6,774 nucleotides of DNA. Source: Leclercia sp. UBA7405 (GTDB lineage Bacteria; Pseudomonadota; Gammaproteobacteria; Enterobacterales; Enterobacteriaceae). The position numbers and the translations under genes were made by a program. Of this stretch, positions 1-5,436 are shown in pieces (position 1 is the first letter of the stretch; each line of letters begins with the position of its first letter). The notes below the pieces were generated by a model. It ran no database searches. It worked only from the letters and a program-made list of their open reading frames with translations, and was not told the DNA's origin. The stretch spans positions 13,742-20,515 of the forward strand of contig DKMV01000095.1 in assembly GCA_002469605.1 (NCBI GenBank), given 5' to 3'.

Positions 1-1
1 C

Positions 2-772
2 CAGTGGATCTGGCTGGAAGATCAGCAGCAGGCGGGCAAGCTGCCGGAAGGCAGCGATCAGTTCAACAGCCTGCAGGAGAAGCTGATCGAGCGCTTCGGC
101 GAGCTGCGCGAACAGCACGGTTTCAACCTGCTGCATTTCGCCTGCTGCCGCGATACGGTTGAAGATCGCGGTACCGTGCAGTACATGCAGGACTGCGCCA
201 CAGAGGCCGGCGTCGCCAGCGAATTCCTCTATATGGAAGATATCGGTCTTGGCGAAAAAGGGCAGTTCACCGATCTGCAGGATCAGGTGATCAGCAACCT
301 GTTCAAGCTCTACCCCTGGGAGTACATGCTGCGCGAGATGTTCTCCACCAAGCTTGAAGACGCGGGCGTGCGCTGGCTGGAACCGGCCTGGAAGAGCATT
401 ATCTCCAACAAAGCGCTGCTGCCGATGCTGTGGGAGATGTTCCCGGACCACCCGAACCTGCTGCCCGCCTACTTTGCTGAAGATGACCATCCGCAGATGG
501 AGAAGTACGTTGTGAAACCGATCTTCTCCCGTGAAGGCGCCAACGTCTCCATTATCGAAAACGGCAAAACGCTGGAGGCGGTAGAGGGGCCCTACGGTGA
601 AGAGGGAATGATCGTCCAGCAGTTTTATCAGCTGCCGAAGTTTGGCGATAGCTATGTGCTGATTGGCAGCTGGCTGATCAACGACCAGCCCGCCGGGATT
701 GGCATCCGCGAAGACCGGGCGCTTATCACCCAGGATCTGTCACGCTTCTATCCGCATATTTTTGTGGAGTAA
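2..772 (+). CDS. ygiC: YgiC, glutathionylspermidine synthase-like ATP-grasp protein (3' part)
   Basis: The reading frame is open from base 2 to a TAA stop and gives 256 residues. The family is about 386 residues long, so roughly the first 130 lie outside the window. It resembles E. coli YgiC and its paralogue YjfC, whose fold is the ATP-grasp domain of the glutathionylspermidine synthetase C-terminal half. Visible family landmarks are [15 protein letters not shown] around partial residues 100-114, the lysine-containing strand [15 protein letters not shown] at about 168-182 (expected nucleotide-binding region), and [16 protein letters not shown] near 223-238, a typical ATP-grasp end. No substrate can be read from sequence. 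The family is related to amide-forming ligases, but the reaction of YgiC itself is not settled to my knowledge. In E. coli it follows tolC and ygiB in a stress-regulated operon; those genes would lie left of this window. The call as YgiC is firm, the function is not. Confidence 0.93.
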   Translation, partial: QWIWLEDQQQAGKLPEGSDQFNSLQEKLIERFGELREQHGFNLLHFACCRDTVEDRGTVQYMQDCATEAGVASEFLYMEDIGLGEKGQFTDLQDQVISNLFKLYPWEYMLREMFSTKLEDAGVRWLEPAWKSIISNKALLPMLWEMFPDHPNLLPAYFAEDDHPQMEKYVVKPIFSREGANVSIIENGKTLEAVEGPYGEEGMIVQQFYQLPKFGDSYVLIGSWLINDQPAGIGIREDRALITQDLSRFYPHIFVE

Positions 773-779
773 TGCCTTC

Positions 780-803
780 AGCTCCCTCCCGCAGGAGGGG
801 GCT
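780..803. terminator. Hairpin between convergent ygiC and ygiD
   Basis: AGCTCCCTCC at 780-789 pairs with GGAGGGGGCT at 794-803 (10 bp with one G-T wobble) around a four-base loop CGCA. It lies between the ygiC stop (770-772) and the ygiD stop (806-808), so it could end both transcripts. The T tracts are poor in both directions: GTTTACC on the plus side and TGAAGGC on the minus side. Termination may therefore be inefficient, or the hairpin may serve mainly as a 3'-end stabiliser. Confidence 0.6.
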
Positions 804-805
804 GT

Positions 806-1594
806 TTACCCCACCAGCACCGATAACATACTCAGGCTTCCCATCTCCATCCCTTCAATCGGCACGCTGACCGGCTCAACGCCATCCCATGCGCCCAGCA
901 CATAGAGTAGCGGCAGGAAGTGTTCCGGCGTCGGGTTCGACAGGGCTCCCCCTTCATGTTCGAGATAGTGAGCCAGCGGATGCTGTTCGGCCGGCCCCTG
1001 CCAGGTAAGGTTAGCCTTCACATAGTCATTAAATGCGCTGGCCCAGGGATAAGGCGTGCTTTCCCCATGCCAGCGCGCGGTGCGCAGGTTATGTACCACA
1101 TTGCCGCTGGCGATCAGCATAATACCCTCGTCACGCAGCGCTGCCAGCTTACGCCCCATCTCCAGGTGCCAGGCCGCCGGTTTAGTGCTGTCGATGCTAA
1201 GCTGCACCATCGGGATATCGGCATCCGGATACATTTTGATGAGCACGCCCCAGGAGCCGTGGTCGAAGCCCCAGGCCTCTTTATCCAGCGCCACCGGCTG
1301 CGGGGCCAGCAGCTCAACCAGCCTTTGGGCCAGCGCGGGCGAGCCCGGTGCCGGGTAATGGGTGTCGTACAGCGCCTGCGGAAAGCCGCCAAAGTCGTGA
1401 ATGGTTTTCGGCGTTTCCATGGCGGTAACGCCGGTGCCGCGGGTGTACCAATGGGCAGATACCACCACGATGGCCTTCGGACGCGGCAATGTTTCACCCA
1501 ACTGACGCCATGCGCGGGTATAAACATTATCTTCCAGCACGTTCATCGGGCTACCGTGGCCCAAAAACAGCGCTGGCATACGAGAAGAAGTCAT
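806..1594 (-). CDS. ygiD: 4,5-DOPA-extradiol-dioxygenase family protein YgiD
   Basis: This 262-residue protein belongs to the LigB-type class III extradiol dioxygenase superfamily. The E. coli member, a zinc-containing cytosolic enzyme, opens the ring of L-DOPA in vitro; its physiological substrate is unclear. Motifs in order are LFLGHGSPMN (His13), VVVSAHWYT (His48), GFDHGSWG (His112), GNVVHNLR (His168) and EHFLPLLY (His225). His13, His48 and His225 fall where the E. coli metal ligands His22, His57 and His234 are expected, with a constant offset of nine residues. His112 is a conserved candidate catalytic residue. The offset arises because E. coli is often annotated with a longer N-terminus. 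Here the frame upstream of the ATG has no ATG, GTG or TTG before a stop, and AAGGAT sits six bases before this ATG, so the short start is right. It is divergent from zupT and convergent with ygiC. Confidence 0.95.
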   Translation of the reverse strand: MTSSRMPALFLGHGSPMNVLEDNVYTRAWRQLGETLPRPKAIVVVSAHWYTRGTGVTAMETPKTIHDFGGFPQALYDTHYPAPGSPALAQRLVELLAPQPVALDKEAWGFDHGSWGVLIKMYPDADIPMVQLSIDSTKPAAWHLEMGRKLAALRDEGIMLIASGNVVHNLRTARWHGESTPYPWASAFNDYVKANLTWQGPAEQHPLAHYLEHEGGALSNPTPEHFLPLLYVLGAWDGVEPVSVPIEGMEMGSLSMLSVLVG

Positions 1595-1600
1595 GGTGAT

Positions 1601-1606
1601 ATCCTT
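1601..1606 (-). promoter_or_regulatory. Ribosome binding site of ygiD
   Basis: On the minus strand AAGGAT lies six bases before the ATG at 1594-1592. It fixes the short 262-residue start. The longer E. coli-style N-terminal extension has no start codon available here. Confidence 0.75.
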
Positions 1607-1621
1607 ACATAAGATGTCGAT

Positions 1622-1630
1622 TTGATAGCA
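1622..1630 (-). promoter_or_regulatory. Candidate extended -10 of ygiD promoter
   Basis: The minus strand reads TGCTATCAA, an extended -10 shape (TGn followed by TATCAA, 4 of 6 matches to TATAAT). Transcription from it would begin roughly 20 bases before the ygiD ATG. No good -35 hexamer stands at the usual distance. This is a weak call from pattern only. Confidence 0.25.
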
Positions 1631-1675
1631 TCACACTACGCTTTATCACGCTAAGATAAACCCGGATAAGCATGA

Positions 1676-1687
1676 TGATGATCATCA
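1676..1687. repeat. Perfect 12-bp palindrome in the ygiD-zupT divergent region
   Basis: TGATGATCATCA is a perfect inverted repeat with no spacer, near the middle of the divergent intergenic region and about 105 bases before the zupT start. A site here could influence both promoters. I cannot assign it to a known regulator, and partly repetitive GAT triplets make a chance palindrome more likely than in random sequence. Confidence 0.35.
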
Positions 1688-1734
1688 GGAAATTTGAATG
1701 TAAGGGAACTGTAAAGCCGGGAATACCCTCTCGC

Positions 1735-1762
1735 TTTGCAGCAGATTAGAATTTAATATTAA
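1735..1762 (+). promoter_or_regulatory. Candidate zupT promoter
   Basis: Two overlapping options exist. One pairs TTTGCA (1735-1740) with TATTAA (1757-1762) at a 16-base spacing. The other uses TAGAAT (1747-1752, 5 of 6 to the -10 consensus) without a convincing -35. Either would start transcription within or just next to the Fur-box match at 1758-1776, giving a leader of some 20-35 bases. The exact start cannot be decided by eye. Confidence 0.35.
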
Positions 1763-1776
1763 TGATAATCATTATC
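1758..1776. promoter_or_regulatory. Fur box in the zupT control region
   Basis: ATTAATGATAATCATTATC matches the classical 19-bp Fur consensus GATAATGATAATCATTATC at 17 of 19 positions, including all of the last 16. It lies immediately upstream of the zupT Shine-Dalgarno, covering the predicted -10 to early transcribed region. Bound Fe-Fur would be expected to repress zupT. Sequence match is direct; repression is inference. Confidence 0.75.
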
Positions 1777-1780
1777 AAAA

Positions 1781-1786
1781 AGGAGA
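1781..1786 (+). promoter_or_regulatory. Ribosome binding site of zupT
   Basis: AGGAGA lies five bases before the ATG at 1792. A second ATG at 1788 is in another frame and only one base from this site, too close to be used. The site therefore decides the start at 1792. Confidence 0.8.
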
Positions 1787-1791
1787 GATGA

Positions 1792-2565
1792 ATGTCAGCG
1801 CCACTGATTCTGACCATTCTTGCAGGCGCCGCCACCTTTATTGGCGCGATCCTCGGCGTGCTCGGCCAGAAGCCATCCAACCGCGTGCTGGCGTTTTCCC
1901 TTGGGTTTGCCGCAGGTATTATGCTGCTCATCTCTTTAATGGAGATGTTGCCCGCCGCGCTAGGCGCCGAGGGCATGTCGCCGGTGCTGGGCTACGGTAT
2001 GTTTGTCGTCGGCCTGCTGGGCTATTTTGCGCTGGACCGGATGCTGCCGCATGCCCACCCGCAGGATCTAATGCAGAAGGCCAGCCAGCCTCTGCCCGGT
2101 AACATCAGGCGTACCGCCCTGCTGCTGACGCTCGGCATCAGCCTGCACAACTTCCCGGAAGGCATCGCCACCTACGTTACCGCTAGCAATAATCTGGAGC
2201 TGGGTTTTGGCATCGCGCTGGCGGTGGCCCTGCACAATATTCCTGAAGGTCTGGCGGTGGCCGGGCCGGTTTATGCGGCAACCGGCTCCCGGCGTAAAGC
2301 GGTGTTCTGGGCCGGGATCTCGGGCATGGCAGAGATTCTGGGCGGCGTGCTGGCATGGCTGATTCTCGGCAGCCTAATCTCACCGGTGGTGATGGCGGCC
2401 ATTATGGCAGCGGTGGCGGGCATTATGGTGGCGCTATCGGTAGATGAGCTGATGCCGCTCGCCAAAGAGATCGATCCTAACAACAATCCGAGCTACGGGG
2501 TGCTCTGCGGTATGTCGGTGATGGGGTTGAGCCTGGTCCTGCTACAAACCGCAGGGATAGGATAA
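1792..2565 (+). CDS. zupT: ZupT, ZIP-family divalent metal importer
   Basis: This 257-residue inner-membrane protein is full length for ZupT, which imports zinc and also iron, manganese and cobalt in E. coli. Hydrophobic segments alternate along the chain, consistent with eight transmembrane helices: about 4-24, 34-54, 64-82, 107-127, 136-158, 170-192, 197-217 and 235-254. The ZIP metal-site motifs are intact: HNFPEG (His119, Glu123) in helix IV and HNIPEG (His148, Glu152) in helix V. A short histidine loop, PHAHP at 86-90, lies between helices III and IV. It has its own control region, divergent from ygiD, with a strong Fur-box match directly upstream. E. coli zupT has been described as weakly constitutive, so iron control would be worth testing. 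It ends in a terminator shared with ribB. Confidence 0.97.
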   Translation: MSAPLILTILAGAATFIGAILGVLGQKPSNRVLAFSLGFAAGIMLLISLMEMLPAALGAEGMSPVLGYGMFVVGLLGYFALDRMLPHAHPQDLMQKASQPLPGNIRRTALLLTLGISLHNFPEGIATYVTASNNLELGFGIALAVALHNIPEGLAVAGPVYAATGSRRKAVFWAGISGMAEILGGVLAWLILGSLISPVVMAAIMAAVAGIMVALSVDELMPLAKEIDPNNNPSYGVLCGMSVMGLSLVLLQTAGIG

Positions 2566-2594
2566 AAAAACGCCGGGATAACCCGGCGTTTTTT
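2564..2594. terminator. Bidirectional intrinsic terminator, zupT / ribB
   Basis: CGCCGGG (2571-2577), loop ATAA, and CCCGGCG (2582-2588) form a perfect 7-bp GC-rich stem. It is flanked by seven A on the left (the first two are the end of the zupT TAA stop) and six T on the right. It therefore works as a classic rho-independent terminator for zupT on the plus strand and for ribB on the minus strand. Confidence 0.93.
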
Positions 2595-2596
2595 AT

Positions 2597-3250
2597 TTAG
2601 CTGGCTTTACGCTCGTGCGCCTGGCGATACGCCACCAGATCTTCGATGGTGACCACCGCCATGTTGTGCTTCTTAGCAAAGTCGATGCACTCCGGCGCGC
2701 GCGCCATGGTGCCGTCGTCGTTGGTCAGTTCACAGAGCACGCCTGCGGGCTTAAAGCCTGCCAGGGTGACCAGATCGATGGTCGCTTCGGTGTGGCCGCC
2801 GCGGGTCAGTACGCCGCCCGGCTGCGCGCGCAGCGGGAAGACGTGGCCTGGGCGGTTCAGGTCAGAAGGTTTTGCATCATCGGCAATGGCCGCGCGCACG
2901 GTGGTGATACGGTCAGCGGCAGAAACGCCGGTGGTTACGCCATGTGCGGCTTCGATAGTGACGGTAAAACCGGTACCAAAGGCGCTGGTGTTGTTCTCTA
3001 CCATCATCGGCAGATCGAGCTGTTTACGGTGCTCTTCGGTGAGACACAGACAGACGATGCCGCTGCCGTGGCGAATGGTCAGCGCCATCTGCTCAACGGT
3101 CATAGTCTCGGCAGGGAAAATCATATCCCCTTCGTTTTCACGATCTTCGTCGTCAAGCACCATTACGCCGCGGCCTTCACGAAGGGCGGCAAGAGCCTGT
3201 TCAACACGTTCAGCAGCGGTGCCAAAAGAGGAAAGTAGCGTCTGATTCAT
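2597..3250 (-). CDS. ribB: 3,4-dihydroxy-2-butanone-4-phosphate synthase RibB
   Basis: RibB converts D-ribulose 5-phosphate to formate and 3,4-dihydroxy-2-butanone 4-phosphate, the four-carbon unit for the xylene ring of riboflavin. It is a cytosolic Mg-dependent homodimer. The 217 residues equal the E. coli length, and there is no fused GTP cyclohydrolase II (RibA) domain. Visible active-site motifs are [10 protein letters not shown] at 33-42 (Arg37, Glu38, Glu40, Asp42), RHGSGIVC at 60-67, the RPGHVFPL segment with His136, TRGGHTEA at 149-156 (His153), and CELTNDDG with Glu174. The ATG is preceded by GAGG (3264-3261) at a somewhat long 10-base spacing, mostly T, as in E. coli. Expression is controlled by the FMN riboswitch in the long leader; a Fur-like sequence also overlaps its promoter. 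It converges on zupT. Confidence 0.98.
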   Translation of the reverse strand: MNQTLLSSFGTAAERVEQALAALREGRGVMVLDDEDRENEGDMIFPAETMTVEQMALTIRHGSGIVCLCLTEEHRKQLDLPMMVENNTSAFGTGFTVTIEAAHGVTTGVSAADRITTVRAAIADDAKPSDLNRPGHVFPLRAQPGGVLTRGGHTEATIDLVTLAGFKPAGVLCELTNDDGTMARAPECIDFAKKHNMAVVTIEDLVAYRQAHERKAS

Positions 3251-3282
3251 GGTAAAAAAACCTCATTAAAATTATGGTTACC
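3251..3282 (-). promoter_or_regulatory. ribB ribosome binding site in a possible masking hairpin
   Basis: On the minus strand GAGG (3264-3261) is the Shine-Dalgarno of ribB. GGTAACC (3282-3276) can pair its GGTAA with TTACC (3255-3251) and its CC with the GG of the Shine-Dalgarno, leaving a bulge of T. Such pairing would partly hide the ribosome binding site. The stem is short and AT-rich, so its importance is uncertain. Translational control of ribB by its riboswitch is known from E. coli. Confidence 0.4.
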
Positions 3283-3318
3283 AGAATCAGGGCAGTCTTA
3301 GGAGCGCCGCAGAGCGGC

Positions 3319-3359
3319 AAAAAAATAACGTGAGCGGGCCGCGCCCGTCTTGATCGTTA
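3319..3359 (-). terminator. Leader terminator-like hairpin of the ribB riboswitch
   Basis: Read on the minus strand, TAACG (3359-3355) pairs with CGTTA (3330-3326) and, inside it, CGGGC (3347-3343) pairs with GCCCG (3339-3335) around GCG. Seven T follow directly (3325-3319). The outer stem begins right after the aptamer's last conserved bases. This looks like an intrinsic terminator that could end transcription when FMN is bound and release a short leader RNA like E. coli SroG. The internal loop (7 and 4 unpaired bases) weakens it, so efficiency is unsure. Confidence 0.55.
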
Positions 3360-3361
3360 CT

Positions 3362-3503
3362 CTCTCCCATCCGGACTCTAACCGTCGGCCCCGGAATTAC
3401 ACCGGATCTGCTGACCTTCAGGTTTGCACCCGAAGCGCTCGCGGGCTTTCAGCGTTAAGCTGATTTACCGCCGGTGGGGAATTTCGCCCCGCCCTGAGAA
3501 TAA
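3362..3503 (-). promoter_or_regulatory. FMN riboswitch (RFN element) of ribB
   Basis: The minus strand carries a complete RFN aptamer. Its 5' part starts at TTATTCTCAGGGCGGGGCG (from 3503), followed by AAATTCCCCACCGGCGGT. The core has GAAAGCCCGCGAGCG, a stem CTTCGGG / CCTGAAG, CAGCAGATCCGGTGTAATTC and CCGACGGTTAGAGTCCGGAT, and it ends in GGGAGAGA. A variable arm TCAGC / GCTGA lies after the first conserved block. The aptamer binds FMN and lowers ribB expression when flavin is plentiful. In E. coli this leader is also recovered as the small RNA SroG. Sequence conservation with the E. coli element is near complete outside the variable arms. Confidence 0.97.
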
Positions 3504-3511
3504 GCGGGATA

Positions 3512-3540
3512 ACTATAACGCTAATGATTATCTTCAGCAA
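3512..3540 (-). promoter_or_regulatory. ribB promoter
   Basis: On the minus strand the -35 is TTGCTG (3540-3535) and the -10 is TATAGT (3517-3512) with an ideal 17-base spacer. Transcription would start near 3505, just at the 5' edge of the FMN aptamer, as expected for a riboswitch leader of about 255 bases. Confidence 0.75.
3520..3538. promoter_or_regulatory. Fur-box-like sequence inside the ribB promoter
   Basis: The minus strand reads GCTGAAGATAATCATTAGC, 15 of 19 matches to the Fur consensus, with 12 of 13 matches in the right part. It covers part of the -35 and almost all of the spacer of the ribB promoter, an effective position for repression. The left part is poor (3 of 6), so binding is possible but not assured. 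Confidence 0.45.
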
Positions 3541-3564
3541 CGCATAAGCTTCACACAATTCTGG

Positions 3565-3592
3565 TTTATGGTTCGCCGTTACGCGCTACAAT
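3565..3592 (+). promoter_or_regulatory. ubiK promoter
   Basis: TACAAT (3587-3592, 5 of 6 to the -10 consensus) stands 16 bases after a weak -35, TTTATG (3565-3570). Transcription would begin near 3599, about 28 bases before the ubiK ATG. The -10 contains the ATG at 3591, so that upstream ATG would not be transcribed and cannot be the start. Confidence 0.55.
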
Positions 3593-3613
3593 GGACTGTA
3601 ACACCTTAACTTC

Positions 3614-3619
3614 AAGGGA
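3614..3619 (+). promoter_or_regulatory. Ribosome binding site of ubiK
   Basis: AAGGGA lies seven bases before the ATG at 3627 and decides the 98-residue start over the in-frame ATG at 3591, which has no such site. Confidence 0.75.
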
Positions 3620-3626
3620 AACGACA

Positions 3627-3923
3627 ATGATTGACCCGAAAAAGATTGAACAAATTGCCCGTCAGGTCCATGAATCCATGCCGAAAGGAATTCGTGATTT
3701 TGGTGACGATGTCGAGAAGAAGATCCGCCAGGTGCTGCAATCGCAGCTGATGCGTCTCGATCTGGTGAGCCGCGAAGAGTTTGACGTGCAGACTCAGGTA
3801 CTGCTGCGCACCCGCGAGAAGATTGCCCTGCTGGAACAGCGTCTGACCGAGCTGGAAAACCGCAACACGCCTGCGGAAGTGAAACCGGCGCCGGCCATCC
3901 CGCCGGTAGACGATCAGGAATAA
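3627..3923 (+). CDS. ubiK: UbiK, ubiquinone biosynthesis accessory factor (YqiC family)
   Basis: This 98-residue protein of the BMFP/YqiC family begins [21 protein letters not shown] as in E. coli. UbiK works with UbiJ as an accessory factor of the aerobic ubiquinone biosynthesis complex, and the family is described as trimeric and lipid- or membrane-interacting. An amphipathic N-terminal helical part (about 1-44) is followed by [20 protein letters not shown] and a coiled-coil stretch to about residue 79 with leucine-rich heptads ([14 protein letters not shown]). The tail after residue 80 is proline- and acid-rich and probably disordered; it is the least conserved part. The start at 3627 has a good ribosome binding site. 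A version 12 residues longer would start inside the -10 promoter box and is rejected. It is divergent from ribB and convergent with hldE, on its own short transcript. Confidence 0.95.
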   Translation: MIDPKKIEQIARQVHESMPKGIRDFGDDVEKKIRQVLQSQLMRLDLVSREEFDVQTQVLLRTREKIALLEQRLTELENRNTPAEVKPAPAIPPVDDQE

Positions 3924-3951
3924 AAAAACGGGCCTTCAGGCCCGTTTTTTT
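3922..3951. terminator. Bidirectional intrinsic terminator, ubiK / hldE
   Basis: CGGGCC (3929-3934), loop TTCA, and GGCCCG (3939-3944) form a perfect 6-bp stem. Seven A precede it (3922-3928, including the last two bases of the ubiK stop) and seven T follow (3945-3951). The A and T tracts can extend the stem. It ends ubiK on the plus strand and hldE, or the glnE-hldE operon, on the minus strand. Confidence 0.93.
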
Positions 3952-3962
3952 ATTCACCAGAA

Positions 3963-5393
3963 TTATTGATTATCTTTCTGGATCTTCTTAATGATGTTGG
4001 TGGTTGAACAGCCATCTTCGAAGTTCAGCACCATCACTTCTCCGCCGTTGGCCCACACCTCTTCGCTACCGGCAATCTGCTCTGGCTTGTAATCGCCGCC
4101 TTTTACCAGCAGGTCCGGCAGAATACCGGCGATCAGGCGCTGCGGGGTATCCTCTTCAAAGGAGACCACCCAGTCCACCGCCTCCAGCGCCCCCAGCACA
4201 ATCATGCGCTGCTCCAGCGGGTTCACCGGACGGGTCTCGCCCTTCAGACGTTTAGTCGAGGCATCGCTGTTTACCGCCACAATCAGGCGATCGCCCAGCT
4301 TGCGCGCGTTCGCCAGATAGGAGACGTGGCCCGCATGCAGAATGTCGAACACGCCGTTGGTCATCACCACTTTCTCACCACGCTTGCGCGCGGCGGCAAC
4401 GGCCTCTTTCAGCTCCGCTTCGGTCATCACGCCAAAACCGGTCTCCGCGCGACCGCGCACGGCATTTTCCAGCTCGATGGGCGAAACCGTGGAGGTACCA
4501 AGCTTGCCGACCACCACGCCTGCTGCCGCGTTGGCAAAATAGCAGGCCTCTTCCAGGGAGTTACCCGCCGCCAGCGTCGCCGCCAGCACGCCAATCACCG
4601 TATCGCCGGCGCCGGTAACGTCGTAGACTTCCTGCGCCTGAGTCGGCATATGCAGCGGCGCTTTGCCCGGCTGCAGCAGGGTCATCCCCTGCTCGGAGCG
4701 GGTCACCAGCAGCGCGGAGAGCTCGAAATCAGCGATGATTTTCATGCCGCGCTCAACCAGCTCTTCCTCGGTTTTGCACTTGCCCGCCACCGCTTCAAAC
4801 TCAGAGAGGTTTGGCGTCAGCAGGGTGGCGCCGCGATAGCGCTCAAAATCGGTGCCTTTCGGATCGATAAGTACCGGCACACCGGCAGTGCGCGCCAGCC
4901 GGATCATCTGCTGCACGCTGGCCAGCGCCCCTTTGGCGTAGTCGGAGAGCACCAGCGCGCCGATGTTGCCCAGCGCCTGATTGATGCGCTCGTGCAGTGG
5001 CTCGGGATCCACCCCCTCAAACCCCTCTTCGAAGTCGAGGCGGATCAGCTGCTGGTTGCGCGACAGCACGCGCAGCTTGGTGATGGTCGGATGGGTCGGC
5101 ACAGAAACGAAGTCGCATTTGACGTTCACGTCCGCCAGGGTTTTGCTCAGGGCCCGCGCCGCATCGTCGATGCCGGTCAGCCCCACCAGGCGTGAATGTG
5201 CGCCCAGGGAGGCGATGTTCATCGCCACGTTTGCCGCGCCGCCCGGACGCTCTTCAATGGTATCCACCTTCACCACCGGCACCGGGGCTTCGGGGGAGAT
5301 GCGGCTGGTTGGCCCGTACCAGTAGCGATCCAGCATCACATCACCAACAACCATAACTCCAGCACGTTCAAACTCTGGCAGTGTTACTTTCAT
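3963..5393 (-). CDS. hldE: HldE, bifunctional heptose 7-phosphate kinase / heptose 1-phosphate adenylyltransferase
   Basis: HldE (RfaE) is a cytosolic two-domain enzyme. It phosphorylates D-glycero-D-manno-heptose 7-phosphate at C1 and, after GmhB action, adenylates the heptose 1-phosphate. The product leads to ADP-L-glycero-D-manno-heptose for the LPS inner core. The 476 residues compare with 477 in E. coli, so both domains are complete. The N-terminal ribokinase/PfkB kinase (about 1-318) shows [11 protein letters not shown] at 17-27, [18 protein letters not shown] at 48-65, and the catalytic DVTGAGDT with Asp264. The C-terminal nucleotidyltransferase (about 342-476) shows [16 protein letters not shown] at 345-360 with the HxGH signature at 353-356, and KGGDY at 431-435. 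A GGAG site six bases before the ATG supports this start. It follows glnE by 40 bp on the same strand, the arrangement known in E. coli, so cotranscription is likely; an internal promoter is also possible. Confidence 0.98.
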   Translation of the reverse strand: MKVTLPEFERAGVMVVGDVMLDRYWYGPTSRISPEAPVPVVKVDTIEERPGGAANVAMNIASLGAHSRLVGLTGIDDAARALSKTLADVNVKCDFVSVPTHPTITKLRVLSRNQQLIRLDFEEGFEGVDPEPLHERINQALGNIGALVLSDYAKGALASVQQMIRLARTAGVPVLIDPKGTDFERYRGATLLTPNLSEFEAVAGKCKTEEELVERGMKIIADFELSALLVTRSEQGMTLLQPGKAPLHMPTQAQEVYDVTGAGDTVIGVLAATLAAGNSLEEACYFANAAAGVVVGKLGTSTVSPIELENAVRGRAETGFGVMTEAELKEAVAAARKRGEKVVMTNGVFDILHAGHVSYLANARKLGDRLIVAVNSDASTKRLKGETRPVNPLEQRMIVLGALEAVDWVVSFEEDTPQRLIAGILPDLLVKGGDYKPEQIAGSEEVWANGGEVMVLNFEDGCSTTNIIKKIQKDNQ

Positions 5394-5399
5394 TCCTGA

Positions 5400-5403
5400 C
5401 TCC
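5400..5403 (-). promoter_or_regulatory. Ribosome binding site of hldE
   Basis: The minus strand reads TGGAGTCAGGAATG. GGAG (5403-5400) is six bases from the ATG, a good spacing. A second purine run, AGGA, touches the ATG directly and is too close to act as a normal Shine-Dalgarno. Confidence 0.65.
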
Positions 5404-5427
5404 AGAAAGATTCACAATTTGCGCGCG

Positions 5428-5436
5428 ATAATATCA
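5428..5436 (-). promoter_or_regulatory. Candidate extended -10 promoter for hldE
   Basis: The minus strand reads TGATATTAT: an extended -10 TGn followed by TATTAT (5 of 6 to TATAAT). The TGA is also the glnE stop codon. No clear -35 lies 16-18 bases upstream, which extended -10 promoters tolerate. The next seven bases, CGCGCGC, would form a very GC-rich discriminator, and the leader would be about 27 bases. This is a pattern call only. Confidence 0.4.

Noticed and set aside
920..1612. 230-residue open frame opposite ygiD
   Set aside because: It is a shadow of ygiD: no recognisable domain, basic low-information composition, and it spans the ygiD start.
1788..2102. 104-residue plus-strand frame starting at ATG 1788
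   Set aside because: It is out of frame with zupT, only one base from the Shine-Dalgarno, and its product has no membrane segments or family features.
2615..3245. Two long plus-strand frames (about 200 residues) opposite ribB
   Set aside because: ribB is complete with all catalytic motifs. The opposite frames show no motif and arise from its codon bias.
3306..3325. Hairpin GCCGC/GCGGC followed by seven A on the plus strand as a plus-strand terminator
   Set aside because: On the plus strand the tract is A, not T, so it is not a terminator. On the minus strand the stem follows the T tract, so those T bases belong to the upstream leader hairpin.
3424..3609. 61-residue plus-strand frame across the riboswitch region
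   Set aside because: It lies opposite the FMN aptamer and the ribB promoter, whose conservation is explained by RNA structure. No ribosome binding site.
3591..3626. Twelve-residue longer start for ubiK
   Set aside because: The ATG at 3591 is inside the TACAAT -10 box, lacks a ribosome binding site, and the family begins with MIDPKKIE.
4326..5195. 289-residue open frame on the plus strand opposite hldE
   Set aside because: It is antisense to a full-length conserved hldE with intact motifs. Its composition (many H, R, Q, G) is typical of the reverse of a GC-rich gene, and no ribosome binding site or family motif is seen.
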